Source: Rhodoferax sp. (GTDB lineage Bacteria; Pseudomonadota; Gammaproteobacteria; Burkholderiales; Burkholderiaceae). From it: 40,027 nucleotides of DNA. The position numbers were made by a program, and so were the translations under genes. The stretch spans positions 1 through 40,027 of the forward strand of contig JAIFMT010000019.1 of the NCBI GenBank assembly GCA_020048295.1, given 5' to 3'. Positions 15,788 to 24,400 of this stretch are shown piece after piece; the stretch's first letter is position 1, and every line of letters starts with the position of its first letter. The notes beneath the pieces were generated by a model. It was not told where the DNA came from. It saw only the letters and a list, made by a program, of their open reading frames with translations, and made no database searches.

Positions 15788-17304
15788 GAATCGGGTGTCC
15801 GGTTATGTTCGGTGACGGGTGTCGGCAGCGTGTCGCTGCCTTCAGGCAGCCAGCCACCGCCCAGGGCCTTGAACAGGCGCACGTGGTCGCTGCTGACGCT
15901 GGCGCGGGCGCTGGCCAGGCCGTCCTGGCTGCCCAGGCGGGTGCGTTGGGTTTCCAGCACCACCTGAAAGTCGATCAGTCCGCTGCTGTAGCGCTGGCTG
16001 GCCAGCCGGGCGGCGATGTCGGCCGCGTCATGGGCGTTGGTCAGCCGCAGCAGACGCGTCTGGTCGCTGCGCAGCGCCACCAGCGCGTCTTCCACCTCGG
16101 TCAGGGCGGTCAGCACCGTGGCTTGATAGGTGCTGTTGGCCTGGGCTAGTGCTGCCTGTTGCGCGCGCAGCTGGGCCTGGTTGGCACCAGCGTCAAACAC
16201 CGGCAATGACATGCTCGCCAGCAGGGCTGCTGCCATCGACGCGCCATTGGTCAGCGCACCTGCAGTCAGGGCGCTCAAACCCAGCGAACCACCGAGCTTG
16301 AAGCTGGGCAGGCGTGCCGCATCGGCCTGCGCCACGCGGGCTGCCGCTGCCACCACTTGAAATTCTGCGGCGCGTACGTCACTGCGCTGGCGCAGGGTGT
16401 CAGCCGGAAACGACAAGGCCAATGTGCTGACCACCTGCGGCAGCGGACCCGGCGGCGCCAGCACGCGGGTCAGGCTGTCGGGGGGCTGGCCGGTCAAGAC
16501 GCTCAGCGCATGGCCGCTTTGTGCCAACGCGCTTTGCAGTGCAGGAATGAGCGCGGCGGTTTGCTCGACTGAGGCGCGCGCCTGCTGCGTCTCCAGCGAA
16601 GTTACCAAACCGGCCTGCCAGCGCCACTGGGTGAGTTGCAGCGTCTCGTTCTGGCTGGCCAGATTGGCTTGGGCAATCGCCAGGCGCTCCTGCGTGCTGC
16701 GCAGCGCAATGTAGTCCAGCACCACCTCGGCTGCCAACGACACCTGCACCGCGCCCAACGTGGCGGCGCTGGCCTGGGCAGTCGCTTGCATCGCGTTTGC
16801 ACCGGCACGGCTGCCACCAAAAACATCTAACTCCCAACTGGCATCCAGTCCGGCCTGAAAGTGGTTACCGGTGCTGTCGCCATTGCGGCTGCGCTGCGCC
16901 GAAGCGGAGCCCGCCACCACCGGCCATAGCGCAGCATCGGCCACATCGCGCAGTGCGCGGGCCTGTTGCAGCGCCGCCTGCGCACCGCGCACGCTGGTGT
17001 TGGCCAGCAAGGCCTGGTTGACCAGACTGCTCAGCAGCGCATCGTCAAAGCGCTGCCACCAGTTCACCAGCGCAGCACCACCGACCTGCGCCGACCCCTC
17101 TTGGCCGGACCACAGCGTCGGGATGTCAAATCCGAGCGGTGCCGTGGGTGCGGGTGACACAGACGCGCAGCCGCACAGCAGCACCAGCAAGCCGCTGCCA
17201 ATGCTGCCCTGCCACCTCGCCAGCGCAGCTGACCCAGGAACGCGGCCACTGCTATGGCTTTTAGGTGATTTCAGGCTGTAGCTCAATTGGATACTTCGTA
17301 GCAT
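15784..17304 (-). CDS. NodT-family outer-membrane efflux lipoprotein (TolC-like)
   Basis: The product is about 506 residues. A signal peptide ends in a lipobox, LLVLLCGC, near residue 46, followed by the NodT-family region (PTLWSGQEGSAQVGGAALVN, WWQRFDDALLSSLVNQAL) and two outer-membrane efflux repeats. It forms the outer-membrane channel of the tripartite pump. The first about 20 residues (MLRSIQLSYSLKSPKSHSSG) precede the expected signal peptide and are read from repeat-like DNA, and the ATG at 17304 lacks a ribosome binding site. The true start may be an in-frame GTG about 20 codons later. It follows the DUF2384-like gene by 25 bases. Confidence 0.85.
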   Translation of the reverse strand: MLRSIQLSYSLKSPKSHSSGRVPGSAALARWQGSIGSGLLVLLCGCASVSPAPTAPLGFDIPTLWSGQEGSAQVGGAALVNWWQRFDDALLSSLVNQALLANTSVRGAQAALQQARALRDVADAALWPVVAGSASAQRSRNGDSTGNHFQAGLDASWELDVFGGSRAGANAMQATAQASAATLGAVQVSLAAEVVLDYIALRSTQERLAIAQANLASQNETLQLTQWRWQAGLVTSLETQQARASVEQTAALIPALQSALAQSGHALSVLTGQPPDSLTRVLAPPGPLPQVVSTLALSFPADTLRQRSDVRAAEFQVVAAAARVAQADAARLPSFKLGGSLGLSALTAGALTNGASMAAALLASMSLPVFDAGANQAQLRAQQAALAQANSTYQATVLTALTEVEDALVALRSDQTRLLRLTNAHDAADIAARLASQRYSSGLIDFQVVLETQRTRLGSQDGLASARASVSSDHVRLFKALGGGWLPEGSDTLPTPVTEHNRTPDS

Positions 17305-17337
17305 GCTAGTTTATTTATAGCATTAGTGGCTAGCTGG
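17303..17337 (+). repeat. Partial copy of the dispersed repeat (R6)
   Basis: TGCTA, then TATAGC and AGTGGCT occur with spacing close to copy R2. The stretch covers the junction between the DUF2384-like gene's last codons and the apparent start of the outer-membrane lipoprotein gene. The match is weaker than R1-R5. Confidence 0.35.
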
Positions 17338-17836
17338 CCAACACATAACGTTCAGCGCGGGCGGCATTCAGCACGGCAGGCGCGTCGCTGAGCAGCGTAT
17401 CGGCCGGCGTACCGTCTGCCAGCCAGGGGTTGGGCAGCGAAAACCAGTGAGCAACATCCCAGTCGTCATACACCGTGACCAGTTCCAGCAGCGCCTCGGA
17501 GACTGCGGGCCGCAACGTCATATCGACCAGGTTGAACTGGAACAATGGCAGCCAGATTTTTGCTTGCCACTCCAGACTGACCACTTTCCTCTTGATGATG
17601 TTTTCTGCCAGGGTGGTCAACTCCGTGCTGGCGCAGGCCCGGAACATGACAGCCAACCCTTCAGCGCGCGACAGTCCGCCGCTGGCGCGAAAAGCGTTGA
17701 GCATGGCAATGAATTGCTGGTCGGATCGCCAGGACAGCGTCGCCTCGGTCAGCTGGACGGGCAAAGCGGTCCATGACGGCCAAGCCTGCTCGCGTGGTGA
17801 GGATGCCGGGCTTTGAGGGTTGAGTGAGTTTGACAT
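17330..17836 (-). CDS. Uncharacterised protein with DUF2384-like C-terminus
   Basis: I do not recognise the full 168-residue protein. Its C-terminus (HWFSLPNPWLADGTPADTLL, then SDAPAVLNAARAERYVL) resembles the DUF2384 toxin-binding domain of MbcA/ParS/Xre antitoxins, which has a PNPxL...GxxPxxLL pattern. The N-terminal half (about 25-110) is helical and lacks an obvious Xre-type helix-turn-helix. No RES-domain toxin is present on either side, so it is an orphan at best. CTGGAG precedes the ATG. It starts the minus-strand run of efflux genes and has an operator-like site 47 bases upstream. Confidence 0.65.
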   Translation of the reverse strand: MSNSLNPQSPASSPREQAWPSWTALPVQLTEATLSWRSDQQFIAMLNAFRASGGLSRAEGLAVMFRACASTELTTLAENIIKRKVVSLEWQAKIWLPLFQFNLVDMTLRPAVSEALLELVTVYDDWDVAHWFSLPNPWLADGTPADTLLSDAPAVLNAARAERYVLAS

Positions 17837-17883
17837 CAGGTCTCCAGAACAAGAACCTAACGATAGGACGACGCAGCCAGGCG

Positions 17884-17902
17884 GTCTGTACGCTTGCGAA
17901 CC
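17884..17902 (+). promoter_or_regulatory. Palindromic operator-like motif (site E)
   Basis: GTC-TGTACGC-TT-GCGAACC lies 47 bases before the ATG of the DUF2384-like gene, with the GTC flank facing it. Only the last base departs from a full half-site. Confidence 0.55.
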
Positions 17903-17919
17903 AAGGCGATTTCCTTTTA

Positions 17920-17980
17920 TGCTATTTGTTATATAGCTGGTAGCGCTTTACCCATATCGGCTGCAGCCTGATTTTTCATA
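17920..17980 (+). repeat. Dispersed about 55-60-bp repeat, copy R2
   Basis: It contains TGCTATTT, then ATAGCT, AGCGC (17942-17946) and GGCT, with the spacing of the other copies. It sits between operator-like sites E and F. Confidence 0.6.
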
Positions 17981-18015
17981 AGAATACGGCGTGAGGGCAG
18001 GGCGGCGGGCAACTA

Positions 18016-18034
18016 TGTTCGCAAACGCACAGAC
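18016..18034 (-). promoter_or_regulatory. Palindromic operator-like motif (site F)
   Basis: The plus strand reads TGTTCGC-AA-ACGCACA-GAC. The GTC flank (minus-strand sense) faces the small membrane protein gene whose ATG is 142 bases downstream, ahead of ndvB. Confidence 0.55.
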
Positions 18035-18176
18035 CCCGCAGTTCCTGCCCGCCACACTTGCCGATGCAATGCGTCCCCCCGGTGGCGACGCATCACGCAC
18101 CAGACTCAGTACCACCAGCCTTGCGCTGGCATCCGCCTTCCCTGGTCAAGGGTTGCAAGCACTTATGGAGAACAAC

Positions 18177-18437
18177 ATGACGATTTCCCCGGCCACTCTT
18201 TCCACCTCTGCCCGCCTGAACCTGTTCGGCATGGCGGGCATCACCGCGACCGGCGTCCGGCTGGGTGCGGCGTCGCTTGACACCGGTATCCTGGGTGAGC
18301 ACCTGGGCAGCTGCCAGCGCACACACCGGCACTGGTTTACCCTGCATCGCCTGGCCGGCGATTTGCACGGTTTTGTGGCAGCACGCTTTGTCACGACCAT
18401 GCTGGTCGTCGCACTGCTGATTGGCTGGCTGATCTAG
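18177..18437 (+). CDS. Small membrane protein upstream of ndvB
   Basis: I do not recognise this 86-residue product. The ATG at 18177 has GGAG seven bases upstream (TATGGAGAACAAC); another in-frame ATG at 18165 is less well placed. The last 20 residues (FVTTMLVVALLIGWLI) form a C-terminal membrane segment, and the middle is His/Arg-rich (CQRTHRHWFTLHRL). It ends nine bases before ndvB and in the same direction, so it is probably co-translated with it. A tail-anchored partner of the glucan synthase is conceivable but not shown. Confidence 0.55.
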   Translation: MTISPATLSTSARLNLFGMAGITATGVRLGAASLDTGILGEHLGSCQRTHRHWFTLHRLAGDLHGFVAARFVTTMLVVALLIGWLI

Positions 18438-18445
18438 GGTGCCGG

Positions 18446-21400
18446 ATGCGGCTCAAATTACACAGCCTGCTTCCCGACGCACCGACGGCCCTGTGCCAGA
18501 TGCTCGATGGGGCCGGTGGCGCGGTGCAGGTGCCCATTCGCTCGGAAATTTTTGGGCCGCAACGCTTTGCCCAGCATGGCCGCAGCCTGGGTGCCACGCA
18601 CCGGGCCACCGGCTCGTCGCGGGCATCCAACTTTTTCCCGCGCATCAAGGACAACATTGCCGTGTTGCGCCAAGCCCACCACTACATTGGCGTGCAGGCC
18701 CGCACGGGCTATGACATCAGTCCGGCAGCCGAGTGGCTGCTGGACAACTTCCATCTGGTCGAGGCACAGCTCAAGGAAATCAAGGAGGGTTTGCCGCGCA
18801 GCTATTTTGCCGCCTTGCCGATGCTGGTGGACGAACCGCTGGCGGGCTTGCCGCGTGTTTACGGTGTGGCCTGGGCGTTTGTGGCGCATACCGACGGTGC
18901 TTTTGACGAGTCGCTGCTGGTGCAGTATCTGAGCGCTTACGAGGAAGTCCGCCCGCTCAATCTGAGCGAAATGTGGGCCTTGCCCACCACCTTGCGGGTG
19001 CTGCTGATCGAAAACCTGCGCCGCCTGGCCGAACGCATTGCCACCAACAAGGCCGCGCGCGAAGCGGCCAACCTGTGCTTTGACAACATCGACGGCTATG
19101 ACGTCGATGCGCTCGATGAATTGCTGGCGCTGCTGCAGCAGCGCGGAGTCGGGCCGGTTTTTCTGGTGCAGATGGCGCAGCGGCTGCAAGATCGCCGCAG
19201 CGCAGGGGATGCCGATGCGCTTGCCGGGTTCGCTACCTGGTTGACGCAGGCCTTGCCAGATCTGGCCACCATGCAAGCTCGGCAAGCGGTGGATCAGGCC
19301 GCTGACAACCTGAGCGTGAGCAACGCCATCACCTCGCTGCGTGCCATTGGCGATGCCGATTGGCCAGACATCATTGCCCGCGCCAGTGCCTTGATGCGGC
19401 GCATGTTGAGTTCGGCCGTGTTTGAAGCCGAAGACACCATCACCCGCGACCAGAGCTTGCATGCCATTGAGCGGCTGGCCAAAAAGTGCGGCCAGACCGA
19501 GGTACACGTGGCACAGCTGCTGTTGCAGCGCATGGCGCAGCCCGGCCCGGACGGTGCATTGCACGCGGTGGCGGCCCACTGGTTGTGTGGCAAGGGGCAA
19601 CCCGAGCTGCTGCAGGCGCTGGGGCTCAATGCGCGGGTGGCGCGGCTACTGCTGCTGGTCAGGCAGCGGCTGGCGCTGGCGCTGTATCTGGGTATCTTGC
19701 TCATTGCCCTGGGCGCGGTGTTGTATCTGCTGCTGCGCCACAGCCCTGACTTGCCCGGGGGGCTGACCTTGCTGCTGGCGGTTCTGGCAGTTTTTCCGGT
19801 CTCCGAGGCGGTGGTGGCCGTCATCAACCGGCTCATCAGTGAGTCTGTGCGGCCGCGGCATTTGCCGCGCCTGGCCCTGCGCCAGGGCATACCGGCGGAC
19901 CATCGGGTGATGGTGGTGATTCCGGGCATGTTGACCGGGCCGGCTGCGGCCAGTGACTTGGTGCATCGCCTGCATCTGCACTACCTGGCCAATCCGGAAG
20001 CGCAAACCCAGTTTGCGCTGCTGAGCGACTGGGGTGATGCTGACACAGCAACAACGCCTACCGATGCCAGTGTCCTGGCCGCTGCGGTGGCGCAGGTGCA
20101 GGCACTCAATGGACGTCACCCGCAGACGGCAGATGCACCAATTGCGGCACCGCGCTTCATTGTGCTGCACCGCGCGCGCCAGTTCAGTCAGACCGAACAG
20201 CGCTGGATTGGCTGGGAGCGCAAGCGCGGCAAACTCGACATGCTGGTCAAGCTGCTGGCCACCGGCAAAGATTCACCGTTTCTGGACCTGGGCGAATCGT
20301 CCCGCGTGGCAGCGGGCATACGCTACATCGTCACCCTGGACAGCGACACCGAGCTGCCCCCGGGTTGCCTGCGGGCGTTGGTGGGCGTGGCGGCGCACCC
20401 ACAAAACCAGCCGCAGCTTGACAGCAGCGGCACCACCGTGATCGCCGGCTATGGCATCTTGCAGCCACGGGTGGCGACACCCTTGCCAGCGCGCAAGGAA
20501 TTGACCTTGTACCACTGGCTGTTTGCCGGCCAGTGTGGCATTGACCCCTACAGCGCGACCAGCTCTGAGGTGTATCAAGACCTGTTTTCCGAGGGCACTT
20601 TCACCGGCAAGGGGCTGCTCAACGTGCAGGCCTTGCACGCCGTGCTGTCGGGCCGCCTGCCTGAAGGGCAGATCTTGAGTCACGATCTGCTGGAGGGCAG
20701 CATTGCCCGCTGCGCCACCGTGACCGACATTTCGGTCATTGAAGAGGCGCCGTTTCATGCTGACGTGGCGGCATCGCGCATTCACCGCTGGACGCGTGGT
20801 GACTGGCAGCTGTTGCCCTTGTTGTTGCGGCCCAAGCAGTTTGGCCTGAACGGTTTGAGTCTGTGGAAAATGCTGGACAACCTGCGTCGCTCACTGGTCG
20901 CACCGATGTCGCTGGGGTTGCTGCTGCTGGCACTGGCGGGCCTGATGTCGCCGTGGGTGGCCTTGCTGCTGGTGATGACGGCGTTTTCTGCCGGGCCGCT
21001 GATGGGGTCCGTGGCCGGCTTTTCGCCCAGCCGCGACGGCATTGCGCTGCGCCATTTTTACCGCGAAGCCCTGGTGGACCTGCTGCGCGCGCTGTGGGGT
21101 GGCCTGTGGCTGCTGGCGCAGTTGCTGCAGCAGTCGCGCATGAACCTTGACGCCATCGGGCGCGCGCTGTACCGCATGGCAGTCAGCCACCGCCACCTGC
21201 TGCAATGGACCACCGCCGCGTCGGCCCAGGCGCAGGCCAAATCAAGGCTGGCCGATGTGGCACGCCAACACGCCATCGAGCCGGTGCTGGCGCTGGTGCT
21301 ACTGGGGGGGCTGTTGTGGGTCAGCCCAACGCCTTGGCTGAGCCTGGGCCTATGCCTGCTGTGGGCCGCCTCCCCGCTATGGACCTGGTGGGTCAGCCGG

Positions 21401-24400
21401 GCCTGCCCGGTGAGTGCACAGGCGCAGCTGCCCGCGGCCGATGCCACCTATCTGGCGGGCATTGCCCGCGACACCTGGCGCCTGTTTGAGCGCTGTGTGG
21501 GTCCAGCCGATCTGCACCTGCCACCCGACAATCTGCAAACCACACCGCAAGATATGCTGGCGCATCGCACCTCGCCGACCAACATTGGCCTGTACCTGCT
21601 GAGTGTGGCGTGTGCACGCCAATTTGGCTGGATTGGCACGCAGGACCTGCTGGCGCGACTGGAGGCGACGCTGGCCTCGCTGCACAAGCTGGAGCGCTAC
21701 CGGGGTCACTTCTTGAACTGGTACGACACGCAGAGCGGTGCTGCGCTGCTGCCCATGTACGTCTCCACGGTGGACAGTGGCAATCTGAGCGCGCATTTGC
21801 TGGCACTGGCGCAGGCTTGTCTTGAACTGGCGCAAGCACCGCTGGATGGCCAGGCCTGCAGTCAGGCGCTGGCCGCAGGCCGCCTGCGGCTGACACCGTT
21901 GCTGGCGCAGCGCCGTCGGCTGAGTCCGACCCAACGCGCTGAACTGCAATGGCTGCTGGCTGACCACCGGACCACCCGGCGCTCCGTGCGCCGGGATGGA
22001 GCGGCGTCCATCCTGGAGTCACAGCAGCGACTGCTGGCGCTGGCGCGGGCCTTTGACGACCTGGCCTGGCAGGCGGAGTTCGGTTTTCTGTACAGCAGCA
22101 AGCGGCACCTGTTTCACATTGGCTACCGCGTCGCCGAGCGCCAGCGCGATGCCGGGTTTTATGACTTGCTGGCCTCTGAATCGCGCCTGACCAGCCTGCT
22201 GAGCATTGCCCGGGGCGATGTGCCGGTGCGCCATTGGGCAGCGCTTGGGCGGGCGTTTTTTGCCGTGGGTGCTGATGTGGGTCTGCGCTCGTGGACTGGC
22301 TCGATGTTTGAGTATCTGATGCCCAGCCTGGTGCTGGTGGAGCCCTATGGCAGCGTGCTGAGCGGTGCCTGTCAGGCCGCATTGCGCGAGCAGCAGGCGT
22401 TTGCCGCCGCGCAAGGGGTGCCGTGGGGCATTTCGGAGTCAGCCTACGCCGCCAGCGACCACAGCCTGGCCTACCAGTATGCCCCGCAAGGGGTGCCACG
22501 GCTGGCGTTGCGCCGCACGCCACCCGACGAACTGGTGATCGCCCCTTACGCCAGTGCCCTGGCGGCGCAGCTGGCCCCGCACAGCGCTGCCTTGAACTAC
22601 GGCGCGCTGGAACGGCTTGGCGCGCGCGGTCGCTATGGCTTTATCGAGGCATTGGACTACACCGATGTCCGGCGCACCGGCAACGAAGCGTTTTCATGCG
22701 TGAATACGTTCATGGCGCACCACCAGGGCATGACGATCGTGGCGCTGGCCAACGTATTGCTGGGTGGCCCGGCGCAGCGCTGGGGCATGGCCAATGCACA
22801 TGTGCAGGCGGTGTCGTCACTGCTGCATGAGCGGGTGCCGCGCGAAGTCTCCGGCCTGACGATGCCACCTGAACCACTGCCGTCGCCGTTGCAGCGGCTG
22901 CATAGCCCTGGCATGCTGCGCGAGGTGTTGCCCGGCAGCGTTGGGGTGGAGCCGACCCATGTGCTGTCCAATGGTCACTACAGTGTGCTGTTGCGTGCCA
23001 ACGGCGCTGGCCGCAGCTGCCTGGAGCAGACCGGCATCACCCGCTGGCGCGACGACGCGCTGCGTGATGCGCATGGCAGCTTTTTTTACCTGCGCTGGGA
23101 CCGCCAGCCCGTGCCGTGCTCCATCACCCAGCACCCGGCGCCCGATGCCGCAGCCCATTACAAGAGTGTGTTCCACGCCGATCGCGTGTGTTTTGATGCC
23201 GAGTGGGATGAGTTGCAGGCGCACACCACCGTGTGGGTCAGCCCTGAGGACGACATCGAGTTTCGCCAGGTGGAGATTCGCAACCTGAGTGAGCGCACGC
23301 TGAATGTTGAATTGACCTCGGCGTTTGAGGTGACGCTGTCTGAGGCACGCGCCGATGAGGCGCACCCGGCGTTTGCCAATCTGTTTGTGGTGTCGCAGTG
23401 GCTGCCCTCGCATCAGGCGCTGTGGTTTGCGCGCAAGCCGCGGCTTGCATCGGAGGCGGCGCTCAAGATGGCGCACTTTTTGACCGAAACCAGCACCCAG
23501 CTCACCCAGGTACGCCTGACCACCGACCGCCAGCGCTGGCTGGGTCGCAACCGGGGACCCGACCAGCCGCTGGCCGACCTGCAGCTGGCACCGGGTATGC
23601 CGGGTGATGCGGGTGTGGCGCTGACGACTGGGCTCGACCCGGTGTGCGCGTTGGCCGTGACCCTGCGCATCGCCCCGCATGGCAAGGCACGGATTACCTT
23701 TGCCACGGCGGCATCGCAAAGCGCCGATGCCCTGCGCGCCGTGATCGACAAATACCGCCAGGTTGGCAACGTGCAACGAGCCTCGCTGATGTCGGCCACG
23801 CTGGCCGGCATCCGCCTGCGCACGCTGCGCATCAGCGCCGAGAATTTCGCCACCATGCAGACACTGACCAGTGCGTTGGTGTTGAGTCTGAGCCGCCCGC
23901 AAGCGCGCGCCGTGCGACCCGAAAGCGCCGCCGCAGAAGTGTGTGACCGCAGGTTATTGTGGCGTTTTGACATTTCAGGCGATCGACCGATCTTGCTGGT
24001 GCTGGCCGGGGTCACGCAGGGGCTGGGCTTGCTGCGCGCGCTGTCGCAGGCGCAGAGTCTCTGGCTATGGGGCAATATTGCCTGTGATCTGGTGGTGGTG
24101 AATGCCGAACCCGACTCTTACCTGATGGAACTGAACCACGCGATTGCGGCGCTGCGTGACCGCCACGCTGCCGATGTGGTGGCCAAAGGTGGCATCGCCA
24201 TCGCCGGTTTTCATTTGCTGCGCGCCAGCGAGCTGTCGCACGACGAACTCAACACCTTGCACAGCCTGGCCCGCGTCGTGCTGCACGCCGACGGACGACC
24301 CTTGACGTACCATGTGCAGGAGTGGACGGCGCTGCACGAGCAGGCGCTGGAGCGACGGCTTGACACCTCGACCAGTGCGCTGGCCAGCAGCACCTGGCGC

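Larger units (their letters stand above)
17837..18176. other. Divergent regulatory region
   Basis: These 340 bases separate the DUF2384-like/efflux genes from the small membrane protein and ndvB. They hold site E near the minus-strand gene, site F nearer the plus-strand genes, and repeat copy R2 between them. No gene is supported. Confidence 0.5.
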
